Shown piece by piece: positions 15,734-24,849 of a stretch of 64,000 nucleotides of DNA. Position 1 is the first letter of the stretch. Every line of letters starts with the position of its first letter. The notes under the pieces are model-generated. The model was not told where the DNA came from and did not search any database. It was given only the letters and a program-made list of their open reading frames with translations. The DNA comes from Shimia litoralis (GTDB taxonomy: Bacteria; Pseudomonadota; Alphaproteobacteria; Rhodobacterales; Rhodobacteraceae): positions 1-64,000 of the forward strand of contig NZ_SULI01000011.1 in the NCBI RefSeq assembly GCF_005518135.1, written 5' to 3'. The translations under genes and the position numbers were made by a program.

Positions 15734-16699
15734 ATGACTGACGCTGTGACAAATGTGGAAATAGAGGACGTTCTGTCCTCGATTCGTCGATTGGTTTCGG
15801 AGAATGGTCGTCATCCCGCAGCAAGCTCAAAGCCAGTGTTGTCCGAGGTTGAAACCGCTCAGGTTCCCTCTGACCCAACGCCTGAGATAGAGTGCGAGGA
15901 TCGTCTGGTTTTGACACCTGCGCTGCGTGTCGAAGGCGAAGAATCCCCTGATGTGTCTGCCGATCCCGAGAGTGCATCTCAGGCAGATTCGATTATGCAA
16001 CATTGGGCTTCTGACACAGATACACCGGAGCATGCGCCTGTTTCGCTTGGCGATGAGGATCTGGGGCTCGAGACTGTTGCTCAGTTGGGTGATTCTGATT
16101 TGGCGCGGGATAATTTGGACGAGATCGCAGCACAGGCTGCTTGGAGCGATGACGCAGAGGAAACGGCTGCTGAGGCCCCACGGCCCTCATTGTCAGAAGT
16201 GTCGAGCGAGAGTGGCGCACCCCTAGCCGCCGATCTTGAGGACGTACCTCACGAGATCGATTCGCGTATTCTGCGCTGGAGCGCCGTGGCACATGACGAG
16301 GACACTGTCCTTGAACCGGATTCTCCTGGTGACAGCGATTACGCAGGTACGGATGTTGAGCCTCTGGCATGGCAAGATACATCCGGGGCGACATCCTTTG
16401 GTGGCAGATCATCTGACGAGACCGCACCCGAGGCGGATTTGGCGTCGCTCGCAGGTCGAATTGAAGTTGAAGCACAAGAATTTGTTGCCGAAACGATTGA
16501 GTCGTCAATTGTCCCGGACACAGAGACGATTGCGGATGACGATGAGACCTATATTGACGAGGCTATGCTGCGTGAGTTGGTGAGTGACATCGTGCGTCAA
16601 GAACTTCAGGGCGCTTTGGGCGAACGGATCACACGGAACGTGCGCAAACTGGTACGTCGCGAAATTCACCGCGCCTTGGCCGCGCACGAATTGGATTGA
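15734..16699 (+). CDS. PopZ-like acidic polar protein (DUF2497-type)
   Basis: A 321-residue, strongly acidic protein of low complexity with short conserved ends. The N-terminus has IEDVLSSIRRLVSE, and the last 50 residues form a charged helical block (LRELVSDIVRQEL, then RKLVRREIHRAL). This end-conserved, acidic-middle plan matches PopZ/DUF2497 polar organisers of Alphaproteobacteria, which scaffold the chromosome origin and pole proteins. The C-terminal block lacks the usual Trp-Leu-Asp motif, so it may be a divergent or functionally distinct relative. The ATG at 15734 has the family-like N-terminus right after it. Confidence 0.6.
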   Translation: MTDAVTNVEIEDVLSSIRRLVSENGRHPAASSKPVLSEVETAQVPSDPTPEIECEDRLVLTPALRVEGEESPDVSADPESASQADSIMQHWASDTDTPEHAPVSLGDEDLGLETVAQLGDSDLARDNLDEIAAQAAWSDDAEETAAEAPRPSLSEVSSESGAPLAADLEDVPHEIDSRILRWSAVAHDEDTVLEPDSPGDSDYAGTDVEPLAWQDTSGATSFGGRSSDETAPEADLASLAGRIEVEAQEFVAETIESSIVPDTETIADDDETYIDEAMLRELVSDIVRQELQGALGERITRNVRKLVRREIHRALAAHELD

Positions 16700-17563
16700 T
16701 CACGCTGCCTTAGGTCTGGCTGTCATTAGGGTATACAGCCCACTGGCGACGACTATCAAAGCTCCTGCAAGCGTTAGTATATCTGGGGTCTCACCAAAGA
16801 TCAGCGTTGCCAACACCAGCGCAAATACAAGGCGGGTGTATCGGAAGGGTGTCACGACAGACACGTCCCCGAGACGCATGGCAGAGGTCAGCGCATAATA
16901 GGCGCCTATACCAAAAAAAATTGCTCCGCCAAGCCATCCCCATTGATCCAGAGAAGGCCAGCGCGCGTGCCCTTCCCATAGCAGCAGCATCAAGCCAGTA
17001 GGGATCATTACAAAGAACCCGTAGATCCCGAGCTGCATATGCGACAGCGTCGCAGGCGCGCCGCGTGTCGCCAAGTCGCGCCCAGCAAAGCCCAACATTC
17101 CGATCACGGCCAAAAGGCTGGCGGGTTCAAACAGACTTGGGGCAGGGCGCAGGATGAGCAATACCCCAAGCAGACCGATGAAAATCGCCACCCACCGGCG
17201 CGCACCGACGCGTTCGCGAAAAAAGAGTGCCGCACCTAGGGTCACAACGAGGGGTGTGGCCTGAAGGATTGCCGAGGTGCTTGAGAGCGCTGTGAAGGCA
17301 AGGGACAGTGTAAAGAACAGTCGACCAATGACCTCGGAGAGAGCGCGCAAACCTACGACTGGAGTGATGATCTCGGGGACGATGGCCCGTTCGCCCCGTT
17401 GCCAGGTTAAGCACAGAAAACCCAGCATCCCGCCAGCACCGAAAATCATCAGGATTTCGCCCACAGGCAGGTCTCGTGCGGCGAGTTTGATCATGGTGTC
17501 TTCGATGGCGAAACCAGCCATCGCGGCCATCATCCAAAGGCTGCCGCGCAGATTTTCCTGCAT
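16700..17563 (-). CDS. DMT superfamily transporter (EamA-type)
   Basis: A 287-residue integral membrane protein with about ten hydrophobic segments in two EamA repeats (about 8-135 and 145-280). GRxFF-like and TALSSTSAILQATPL segments are typical of drug/metabolite exporters of the RhaT/YdcZ group. Substrate unknown. Its stop codon coincides with the stop of the PopZ-like gene on the other strand (convergent, no spacer). The ATG at 17563 is chosen over upstream TTG codons. Confidence 0.85.
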   Translation of the reverse strand: MQENLRGSLWMMAAMAGFAIEDTMIKLAARDLPVGEILMIFGAGGMLGFLCLTWQRGERAIVPEIITPVVGLRALSEVIGRLFFTLSLAFTALSSTSAILQATPLVVTLGAALFFRERVGARRWVAIFIGLLGVLLILRPAPSLFEPASLLAVIGMLGFAGRDLATRGAPATLSHMQLGIYGFFVMIPTGLMLLLWEGHARWPSLDQWGWLGGAIFFGIGAYYALTSAMRLGDVSVVTPFRYTRLVFALVLATLIFGETPDILTLAGALIVVASGLYTLMTARPKAA

Positions 17564-17593
17564 GATGAAACCCGATTGTCTTACGCCCAAAAG

Positions 17594-17619
17594 AAAAGGC
17601 GCGCCTCAGAGGGCGCGCC
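17594..17619 (-). terminator. Rho-independent terminator after the DUF6280-type gene
   Basis: An 8-bp inverted repeat GGCGCGCC with a 6-base spacer is followed on the minus strand by TTTTCTT. It lies 23 bases beyond the stop at 17643. Confidence 0.75.
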
Positions 17620-17642
17620 GTATTTCCTGAAGTCGACCCTGA

Positions 17643-17963
17643 TCAGGCCGCTTCGGCCTGTTGCGCTGCGTTGCGACGTTCGCTTTCTTCACGGGACAGG
17701 GCCACGGATGTTCGGACACCCTTGCCCACAAAGTCCATAAGACCGGCAACAACACGTTCGTTTGGGTCAATGCCCGCACAGCTTAGTACTTCGCGGCCGT
17801 CGCGCGAGCGCGCCCAGCGTGCGATTTGTTCAGGGCCATTACCATACTTTTTGTCATCAGCAATGGCATCGTCCAGAGCAGCCAACACAACAGCAGCAAA
17901 AAGCTTGCGTGCGCGGTTTCCCTGTTCGTTATTGAAGGCCGTACCATCAACGAAATCTCTCAT
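17643..17963 (-). CDS. Conserved small protein, DUF6280-type
   Basis: A 106-residue soluble protein, start [11 protein letters not shown], with a helical middle ([24 protein letters not shown]) and the phrase [18 protein letters not shown]. The pattern is common and well conserved in Rhodobacterales. It is divergent from efp, with a 216-base spacer holding both promoters. No catalytic motif is evident and no function is known to me. Confidence 0.7.
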   Translation of the reverse strand: MRDFVDGTAFNNEQGNRARKLFAAVVLAALDDAIADDKKYGNGPEQIARWARSRDGREVLSCAGIDPNERVVAGLMDFVGKGVRTSVALSREESERRNAAQQAEAA

Positions 17964-18179
17964 CTCGTCGTCCTTGTATTATTGCTCTTGTGTTTTCGGC
18001 GTGCCGCTTCTTATGACCGAGTTCTATCGATTCGGGTAGCCTGTATTCGCATGCCTTGTATGCAAATTGCGCATACCTCCGCTGATGCCTGTACGAGATG
18101 GGCTACCTTGCCACCTGTCAACGGGCCAGATATAGGTACGGTGAACACGTTATCAACCTTTACGTCACGGTTTTGTCAT

Positions 18180-18743
18180 ATGTCTAAGATCAATGGAAAC
18201 GAAATTCGCCCCGGCAATGTGCTGGAGCATAACGGTGGTCTTTGGGCCGCTGTTAAAGTGGATCACGTCAAACCCGGTAAGGGCGGTGCCTTTGCTCAGG
18301 TCGAGATGCGCAACCTGCGCAACGGGTCCAAATTGAATGAACGCTTTCGCAGCGCCGACAAGGTCGAACGCGTGCGCCTTGAGCAAAAAGATCAACAGTT
18401 TCTCTATGAAGATGACGGCATGCTGGTCTTTATGGATACCGAAACTTATGAGCAAATTCAGTTGCCTGCGGAACTTTTGGGCGATCGCCGCCCGTTCTTG
18501 CAGGATGGCATGACAATCGTGGTCGAGTTCCACGAGAGTGAGGCCCTGAACGCCACTGTGCCGCAAAAGGTGACCTGCCAGATCGTAGAGACCGAGCCGG
18601 TCGTCAAAGGTCAAACAGCCGCAAATTCGTTCAAACCAGCGGTTCTTGATAATGGCGTCAAGATCATGGTGCCCCCTTTTGTGGGTGTTGATGAAATGAT
18701 CGTCGTGAACACAGATGCGATGGAATACTCAGAACGGGCATAA
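18180..18743 (+). CDS. efp: Elongation factor P
   Basis: A 187-residue EF-P, the standard length, with an N-terminal KOW-like domain and two OB domains. Lys34 lies at the tip of the loop VKPGKGG, where modification (often lysylation) occurs. It relieves ribosome stalling at polyproline stretches. I set the start at the ATG at 18180; the reading frame continues upstream but that part has no family similarity. No Shine-Dalgarno is evident, suggesting a leaderless or weak-SD start. Confidence 0.96.
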   Translation: MSKINGNEIRPGNVLEHNGGLWAAVKVDHVKPGKGGAFAQVEMRNLRNGSKLNERFRSADKVERVRLEQKDQQFLYEDDGMLVFMDTETYEQIQLPAELLGDRRPFLQDGMTIVVEFHESEALNATVPQKVTCQIVETEPVVKGQTAANSFKPAVLDNGVKIMVPPFVGVDEMIVVNTDAMEYSERA

Positions 18744-18765
18744 GCGTTTTATTGAGATGCTATTT

Positions 18766-18794
18766 GGGGCTGCCTGTCGGGCGGCCCCTTTTTT
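18766..18794 (+). terminator. Rho-independent terminator of efp
   Basis: A GC-rich stem (GGGGC-TGCC and GGC-GGCCCC) with a short loop is followed by six T residues, 23 bases after the efp stop. Confidence 0.85.
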
Positions 18795-18919
18795 GTGAGG
18801 AATGTAACCTCACGTCAATTTATCAAATTGGACGTTGGGGACATCATTTTTATGCGATTTTTACGACCAAAAACGCGGTGAATCTGAAATTGTGCACCCG
18901 TCCGCTTTGATTTCTGGTG

Positions 18920-19660
18920 CTAGGCTTCCCAAGAAACTGCCGCATCGCCTGCCACCATACCGGTTCCGGCACGATCAAACCGCAGATAGGCGATCGCTTG
19001 GCCATTGGCTTGGGTAAACAAAACGCCACAGTCTTTGCCATCACGGGATATTTTGGTTCCTATGGGGGCTTGCCCGTCAAGCGTGACTTTTGCCAAGCCT
19101 TTGCGCAATTCTGTTTTGTGTTTCATGCGCGCGGTGACCTCTTGGCCCACATAACAGCCCTTGCGGAAATCTACACCGTTCAGGCGCTCAAATCCGGCCT
19201 CGAGAATATAGGTATCAGGCCCCAGTTCAATTCCGGTTTCCGGGATGCAATGCGCGACCCGAATGGCGTCCCAATCTGTCATGTCGGAGGCCTGCGGTGT
19301 CTCGAGGTAGGCGCGCCAGCCCAACTGTGAGTGACGCGGGTCGTCAAAGGCACCTTCCGGTGCTGCCCCAATCCCGCGATGCACATGAAGATCGGTGCGA
19401 TCAATGGTGACGTCTGCCCGCAACTTGTACATCGACAGCCGCGTCAACAGTCCATCAGCCAGCTCTGAGGCGACATCAAGAAAAATCGTCCCATTGCGTT
19501 GCATCAAAAAGAAATCAACAAGGTATTTACCCTGTGGGGTCAAGATGGCCGCATAGACAAGCCCCTTGGACAGGCCCGCAAGATCATTGGTCACCAACCC
19601 TTGAAGGAAATGTTCGGTGTCCGGTCCGGTTAAGGCAAATACATCGCGCGCGTAGGTCAT
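18920..19660 (-). CDS. ygfZ: Folate-binding protein of the YgfZ/CAF17 family
   Basis: A 246-residue protein related to the T-protein of glycine cleavage. The family motif KGCYVGQE is near residues 166-173, with an upstream FLQGLVTND segment. YgfZ proteins bind tetrahydrofolate and help assemble or repair certain Fe-S enzymes such as MiaB. It is divergent from a glycosyltransferase gene 69 bases away. Length is shorter than E. coli YgfZ but normal for Alphaproteobacteria. Confidence 0.88.
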   Translation of the reverse strand: MTYARDVFALTGPDTEHFLQGLVTNDLAGLSKGLVYAAILTPQGKYLVDFFLMQRNGTIFLDVASELADGLLTRLSMYKLRADVTIDRTDLHVHRGIGAAPEGAFDDPRHSQLGWRAYLETPQASDMTDWDAIRVAHCIPETGIELGPDTYILEAGFERLNGVDFRKGCYVGQEVTARMKHKTELRKGLAKVTLDGQAPIGTKISRDGKDCGVLFTQANGQAIAYLRFDRAGTGMVAGDAAVSWEA

Positions 19661-19729
19661 GGGGTGTCCTGTTCTATGTCCTTTCGTTCATATAGACAGA
19701 AATTGCCTATGCAACAGGGGGGGGCAGAT

Positions 19730-20407
19730 ATGCGCGCACCAGTTTCGGTTATAATACCAACCTTGAACGCAGAAAAACACCTGCCGGGTTGCTTGCTGTC
19801 CTTGTTCGAAGGGATGGAGGCTGGCGTCATTCGTGATGTCATCGTTGTTGATGGCGGGTCGGTGGATCAAACATGTCGTATCGCCCAAGAGGCTGGCGCG
19901 ACTGTCGTTGACACCGCGCCCTCTCGGGGGGGACAGATCGCAACAGGGCAGGCACATGCACACGGAGATTGGGTGATGGTTTTGCATGCCGATACGCAGC
20001 TTTCGGAGGGTTGGAGCGCGGTTGCGGCAGAGCATCTATCAACGCCCAAGGCCGGGTATTTTCGTCTATCTTTTGAGCAGGGCGGCATGATGGGGCGATG
20101 GGTCGCCGGATGGGCCAACTGGCGCGCACGCGCATTTGATCTGCCCTATGGGGATCAAGGAATGCTGCTGCCACGATCGCTTCTGGAGAATGTGGGGGGC
20201 TATCCAGACATGCCCTTGATGGAAGATGTCGCCTTGGCACAATTGCTAAAAGGGAAACTCATCGCGCTTGATGCGGTTGCCGTAACAAGCCCTGAAAAAT
20301 ACCAAAGCCAAGGCTGGCTCCGGCGTAGTGGAAAAAACCTTTGGACGCTTGCCAGATATTTTTTTGGCGTATCGCCGCAATCTCTGGCGCAATCATACCG
20401 CCGTTAG
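19730..20407 (+). CDS. Glycosyltransferase family 2 protein (TIGR04283-type)
   Basis: A 225-residue GT-A protein: VSVIIPTLNAEKHL at the start, VVDGGSVDQT, then the acidic motif HADTQL. The later YGDQGMLLPRSLLENVGGYPDMPLMEDVAL segment is the typical TIGR04283 signature. It has no membrane segments and is probably cytoplasmic or membrane-associated. Substrate unknown. The ATG at 19730 follows a G-rich stretch about 5 bases upstream; upstream in-frame ATGs precede no family-like sequence. Confidence 0.83.
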   Translation: MRAPVSVIIPTLNAEKHLPGCLLSLFEGMEAGVIRDVIVVDGGSVDQTCRIAQEAGATVVDTAPSRGGQIATGQAHAHGDWVMVLHADTQLSEGWSAVAAEHLSTPKAGYFRLSFEQGGMMGRWVAGWANWRARAFDLPYGDQGMLLPRSLLENVGGYPDMPLMEDVALAQLLKGKLIALDAVAVTSPEKYQSQGWLRRSGKNLWTLARYFFGVSPQSLAQSYRR

Positions 20408-20416
20408 GCGCCGGCC

Positions 20417-22291
20417 TTAAATCTGTGGCAAGCGCGCAATCAGGCGACCCCAAAATGACTTTTTTGGTTTTTGAATGCCGGTGTCGGTGTTTACCACCGC
20501 TTGTTGCAACGCCTTTTCTTCTGCGGTCAGACCGTCAGTGTTGAACTGAAGGCGATACAGATCGGCATACAGCCCGCCACGATCCAAGAGTTCTTGATGG
20601 CGCCCGTGATCCACAACCTGTCCTTTGTCCATCACAACAATTTTGTCTGCTTCACGGACCGTGGACAGGCGATGCGCAATCACAAGCGTTGTGCGCCCCT
20701 TAGAGAGCTGGTCGAGCGCTTTCTGGACCACCGTCTCGGACTGAGCATCTAGGGCGCTGGTGGCTTCATCCAGCAGCAGAATGGGTGTGTTCCGTAACAG
20801 AGCGCGCGCAATCACGACGCGCTGACGTTGACCGCCTGACAAATTTGATCCGCGTGGCCCCACGGGCGTGTCTAACCCTTCGGGTAGTTTCTTGAGGAAA
20901 TCCGTTACATGTGCCGCATCCAGCGCTTTTTGAAGGTCTTTTTCGGATACGTTTTCTTTGCCGAGTGTGATGTTTTCGCGCAGGGTTTCATCAAAGAGCA
21001 ACGCATCCTGCGACACGACAGAAAACATGTCGCGGAGCGCTTCCAAGGACATGTCTGAGTTTTTGACGCCCCCGATTTCGATTTTCCCTGACTGAGGATC
21101 AACCAAACGGGTGAGCACATTAAAGATTGTAGATTTCCCAGCACCGGATGCGCCGACAATGGCGGTGGTTTTGCCGGATTCGGCCAGCATATTGGTTTTT
21201 TGTAGAACTTTGGCGTCGCCATACGACAGGGTTACATCCGTCAAGCGAACGTCGGGCACGCCTTTGGGCGCAGGCTTGGGCGATGCCGGAGATTTAAGTG
21301 TAGGTTCTGTTTCGATGATTTCTTTGATGCGCTCGATTCCAGAGGCCGCAACCTGCCAAAGGCCGCTCATGTTGCCCAAGCGGCGCAGAGGCTCGAATGA
21401 AATGGCAATTGCCGAAAAGAAGCTCATGAATTGGCCAACGGATTTTTCGCCATCAATGATTTCCCCACCGCCGTAAATCATGACTGCCAGAAATCCAAGG
21501 CCAGCCATCACATCAACCATGGCGGTGATGGCTGCCGAGCCAAGCACAACACGCGTTTCAGTGCCCACCAACTTGTTGGTGATATTGCGAAAACGCGAGG
21601 ACTGATAGTCTTCCAACCGGTTCAGTTTCACAGGGATGATGCCATGGAACACTTCGTCAAGACGCGTGGACAGAGATGCACCATAATCGCGGGCTTCGCG
21701 CGCGCGCCGGCGTACAAAGCGCTGGGCGACCAAGGACGGTAAGATCAGAACAGGTGTGCCGATCAATGCAACAAGCGTCCAGCGCCAGTCGACGTTGATT
21801 GCAACGGCTAGCAACGCGACAAGTGAAACAGCGTCGCGTCCTGCGCCGGTGATAATGGCCGACCAGACGGCGTTGATGGACTGTACGTCGGTTTGCACGC
21901 GCTGGATCAGATATCCGGGGGGATGTGTCTGGTGAAAGGCGTTATCCTGGACCATCAGCCGGTCCAGCATCGTTGTGCGCACGTCAGCCGCTGTGTTCTG
22001 GGCGATGTGGGTCATGGTGACCTTTTGAACCAAACCGGATATCCCGCGCAGCGTAAAAATGCCCAACATCGTAAATCCAACGGTCCAAAGCGCTGCTTGC
22101 GAGCCAGCGGAAAAGACATCATCAAACATGGGCTGCATCATATAGCTGACAGCCCCAAGCATTGATCCTTCGATGGTCATGAAAAACATCGCGATGATCA
22201 ATAGGCCCGAATACTTCTTAAGAAAGTTGGACCAAAGCCATTTGAGAAGGCCGCGTTGCTGATCTTTGCTGAGGTTGTTGCTCTCGCTCAC
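20417..22291 (-). CDS. ABC exporter, fused permease-ATPase (MsbA-like)
   Basis: A 624-residue half-transporter. Six transmembrane helices (about 25-320) precede the ATPase (about 345-590). Walker A is GASGAGKST, the signature is LSGGQRQR, Walker B is ILLLDEATSALD, and the H-loop is VIAHRLSTV. It should work as a homodimer exporting a lipid, lipid-linked sugar or drug. A 30-residue C-terminal tail (LTAEEKALQQAV...) is extra. It ends 9 bases from the convergent glycosyltransferase gene. MsbA-type lipid flipping is a reasonable guess, not proven. Confidence 0.9.
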   Translation of the reverse strand: MSESNNLSKDQQRGLLKWLWSNFLKKYSGLLIIAMFFMTIEGSMLGAVSYMMQPMFDDVFSAGSQAALWTVGFTMLGIFTLRGISGLVQKVTMTHIAQNTAADVRTTMLDRLMVQDNAFHQTHPPGYLIQRVQTDVQSINAVWSAIITGAGRDAVSLVALLAVAINVDWRWTLVALIGTPVLILPSLVAQRFVRRRAREARDYGASLSTRLDEVFHGIIPVKLNRLEDYQSSRFRNITNKLVGTETRVVLGSAAITAMVDVMAGLGFLAVMIYGGGEIIDGEKSVGQFMSFFSAIAISFEPLRRLGNMSGLWQVAASGIERIKEIIETEPTLKSPASPKPAPKGVPDVRLTDVTLSYGDAKVLQKTNMLAESGKTTAIVGASGAGKSTIFNVLTRLVDPQSGKIEIGGVKNSDMSLEALRDMFSVVSQDALLFDETLRENITLGKENVSEKDLQKALDAAHVTDFLKKLPEGLDTPVGPRGSNLSGGQRQRVVIARALLRNTPILLLDEATSALDAQSETVVQKALDQLSKGRTTLVIAHRLSTVREADKIVVMDKGQVVDHGRHQELLDRGGLYADLYRLQFNTDGLTAEEKALQQAVVNTDTGIQKPKKSFWGRLIARLPQI

Positions 22292-22499
22292 GTCAAAGGC
22301 ACCTTGTTTTCAAACCTGTTTTCAGGCTGTTGAGGTATTTGTGTGCGGGATGCAATAGGCTGCGCCGCGTTAGGTTCCCAGTCTGTGACACTATGCGGGT
22401 AGGCGCAAGTGTGTCCAGCGGGCGACATAACTTTGTCTGAGAACAGAAAAATACGACCAAAAGAGATGACGGCATATCAATAGATGCATTCAGACTACG

Positions 22500-22673
22500 C
22501 TAATTGTGGCGAGCCAAACGCGTGATCAGCGCGTTGAGCCCAACGGCACAGACCAACACCGCAAACCAGCCCCAGACGGCCCAGAGCACGCCAAAGATCC
22601 AAATTAAGTTTACCAATGCCATCACAAGGCAGGTGTTGGTGTAATTTTCTACGCTTTGCATCGGGCGGGCCAT
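22500..22673 (-). CDS. Small two-helix membrane protein
   Basis: A 57-residue protein with hydrophobic stretches at residues 16-32 and 34-50 separated by a Trp/Gly turn, so a small helical hairpin in the inner membrane. AAAGGAG lies 5 bases upstream of the ATG at 22673 and decides the start. It begins 75 bases after the stop of the aminotransferase gene on the same strand and may be co-transcribed with it. Function unknown. Confidence 0.6.
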   Translation of the reverse strand: MARPMQSVENYTNTCLVMALVNLIWIFGVLWAVWGWFAVLVCAVGLNALITRLARHN

Positions 22674-22748
22674 CACGGCTCCTTTCATGCCTCACATTAA
22701 TGCGAAACATGTCGTGCGTCATCTTACAGTGTCGTGAGCCGACAGTCC

Positions 22749-23852
22749 CTAGTCGAGCGCCGCCAACACTTGTGGCAATGCATCAGCGAATTTGGTCATC
22801 TCTTCTGCGGGACCACAGCTTACCCGGATGCACCTGTTTTGCGGGGCTACAAATGGCATCCTGACAAAAATGCCGCGCGCCACAAGGCCGTCGAGAATGC
22901 TCTTGGCATAGGGCCCGTCACGGCCGCGATCAATGGCGACAAAATTGGTGGCGCTGGGCAACGCGGTCAGGCCATTGTCTTGGGCTATTTTTGCAATAGC
23001 GTCGCGTGACAGGGCGACCTTGTGACAGGTGTCAGCGAGCCAGGCCTGATCGCTCAAAGCAGCCAATGCCGCGCCTTGGGCGCTTCGGTTCATGCCAAAG
23101 TGGTTGCGAATTTTGTCAAAGCTGGTGATCAAATCGCGTGCGCCCATCGCGTATCCAACCCGTGCACCGGCCATGCCATACGCCTTGGAAAATGTACGCA
23201 TCCGGATCACACGCGGATCTTCGATGTCATATTCCGCCTGCGTGCCTTCGGGGGCCAGTTCAACGTATGCTTCGTCCAGCACCAAAAGGCACCCGTCGGG
23301 AATCGCATCCAACGCGGCAACAATGTCCGCGCCGCGATGGTGACTGCCCATCGGATTGTCAGGGTTGGCAAGATACACCAATTTTGCATCCACCTCGGCC
23401 GCTTTGGCGAGCAGGGCGCCGATGTCTTCATGGTCTTGAGCATAGGGAACCTTGTGAAGCACACCACCAAAACCCGCGACGTGATAATTGAACGTCGGAT
23501 ACGCCCCGTCAGAGGTCACAACGGCATCGCCGTCTTCGACGATCAAGCGCGCCAGATACCCCAGTAATCCATCGATACCTTCGCCGACGACAATGTTCGC
23601 AGGGTCTACGTCGTGAAACGCGGCAAGCGCGTGCCGCAAGTCATGGCTTTCGGGGTCGCCGTACATCCATATATCGGGATCAGCCGAGGTTAAGGCCGCA
23701 ATCGCCTTGGGCGAGGGGCCAAAGATGTTTTCATTTGCGCCAAGGCGGGCCTTGAACGGATGCCCCATGGCACGTTCCTGCGTTTCCGGACCAACAAATG
23801 GTACAGTCGAGGGCAAACTCTGGGCGAGGCGGGTATAGCGAGGACCTGTCAT
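22749..23852 (-). CDS. hisC: PLP-dependent aminotransferase, histidinol-phosphate aminotransferase-like
   Basis: A 367-residue class I/II (fold type I) aminotransferase. The PLP lysine is in TFSKAYGMAGARVGYA, the cofactor Asp region is NPDNPMG then LDEAYVELAPEG, and the C-terminal Arg lies in IRVSCG. This is the HisC pattern, which makes L-histidinol phosphate from imidazole acetol phosphate, though Alphaproteobacteria often carry HisC paralogs acting on aromatic or other amino acids. No other his genes are next to it. The ATG at 23852 is preferred because the family's ARLGANEN segment falls at the usual distance. Confidence 0.8.
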   Translation of the reverse strand: MTGPRYTRLAQSLPSTVPFVGPETQERAMGHPFKARLGANENIFGPSPKAIAALTSADPDIWMYGDPESHDLRHALAAFHDVDPANIVVGEGIDGLLGYLARLIVEDGDAVVTSDGAYPTFNYHVAGFGGVLHKVPYAQDHEDIGALLAKAAEVDAKLVYLANPDNPMGSHHRGADIVAALDAIPDGCLLVLDEAYVELAPEGTQAEYDIEDPRVIRMRTFSKAYGMAGARVGYAMGARDLITSFDKIRNHFGMNRSAQGAALAALSDQAWLADTCHKVALSRDAIAKIAQDNGLTALPSATNFVAIDRGRDGPYAKSILDGLVARGIFVRMPFVAPQNRCIRVSCGPAEEMTKFADALPQVLAALD

Positions 23853-23975
23853 ACGCGCGAAATTGGCCCAACCGCGCGGCAACGGCAAGGGGATTGTGCC
23901 CTAACGTTATGCTGGTGTTTGAAACACCTTCGGGTGAAAGTATCGGCAACAGAACAAATTGACAGGATGAATGAG

Positions 23976-24776
23976 ATGGCACGTGTCTCCGTAAAAATAG
24001 AAAATCACATTGCGCAAGTGACCTTAACGCGTGCTGACAAAATGAATGCGCTCGATAGCGACATGATCGACGCTATCATCGAGGCTGGCGAATCTCTGAT
24101 CGACAATGCGGATGTACGTGCAGTGGTGCTGTCGGGGGAGGGTGGCGCATTCTGTGCAGGCTTGGATGTGATGTCGTTCGCGGCGATGGCTGCACAGGAC
24201 CCAGAAGAGATTGCGATGCCGCGCACGCATGGTAACGCTAATCGGTTTCAGCAGGTTGCCATGGTATGGCGCAAAATTCCTGTGCCAGTGATTGCGGCGT
24301 TGCACGGGGTGGTGTTTGGCGGCGGCTTCCAGATTTCGCTGGGTGCAGATATTCGTATTGCCGCGCCGGGCACAAAGATGTCGATTATGGAAATGAAGTG
24401 GGGATTGATCCCCGACATGGGCGGCATGGTTCTGTTACCCCATTTGACCAGAAGCGATGTCATCCGAAAATTGACATATACCGCAACCCCGATTTTGGCA
24501 GAGCAGGCCGAGACATGGGGTCTGGTCACCGAATTGGCCGACGATCCTCTGGCGGCTGCGATGGATTTGGCAGAACAGATTTCACACAAAAGCCCCTCGG
24601 CCATAAGAACAGCCAAACAGCTTATTTCTTATGCCGAAGAGAATATTGCCGATCCTGATGCCGTTCTGCTTGAAGAAAGCCGCGTGCAAGTGGCGTTGAT
24701 CGGTAAGCCGCACCAAATGGAAGTGATTGCCGCCAATCTTCAAAAACGTCTGCCCGTGTTCAAGACAGCGACCTGA
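23976..24776 (+). CDS. Crotonase-fold enoyl-CoA hydratase/isomerase
   Basis: A 266-residue crotonase family protein. The oxyanion-hole segments GAFCAGLDV and HGVVFGGGFQISLGADIRIA are present, followed by MEMKWGLIPDMGG, where the catalytic acid of hydratases normally lies. It acts on a CoA thioester (hydration, isomerisation or hydrolysis). An in-frame ATG nine bases upstream is also possible. It is divergent from the aminotransferase gene and convergent with valS. Exact reaction unknown. Confidence 0.85.
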   Translation: MARVSVKIENHIAQVTLTRADKMNALDSDMIDAIIEAGESLIDNADVRAVVLSGEGGAFCAGLDVMSFAAMAAQDPEEIAMPRTHGNANRFQQVAMVWRKIPVPVIAALHGVVFGGGFQISLGADIRIAAPGTKMSIMEMKWGLIPDMGGMVLLPHLTRSDVIRKLTYTATPILAEQAETWGLVTELADDPLAAAMDLAEQISHKSPSAIRTAKQLISYAEENIADPDAVLLEESRVQVALIGKPHQMEVIAANLQKRLPVFKTAT

Positions 24777-24799
24777 TATTCGGGGCTTGCACTGAGATC

Positions 24800-24828
24800 A
24801 AAAAAGGGCGCTGCGAGGCGCCCTTTTT
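24800..24828. terminator. Bidirectional rho-independent terminator between crotonase gene and valS
   Basis: GGGCGC-N6-GCGCCC is flanked by A6 on the left and T5 on the right, so it can stop transcription from both convergent genes. Confidence 0.85.
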
Positions 24829-24849
24829 CGTGGTTTTGTTTTGATCGGA

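Noticed and set aside
17826-18179. N-terminal extension of efp by about 118 codons
   Set aside because: Sequence has no EF-P similarity and crosses the divergent promoter region; the ATG at 18180 gives the normal length.
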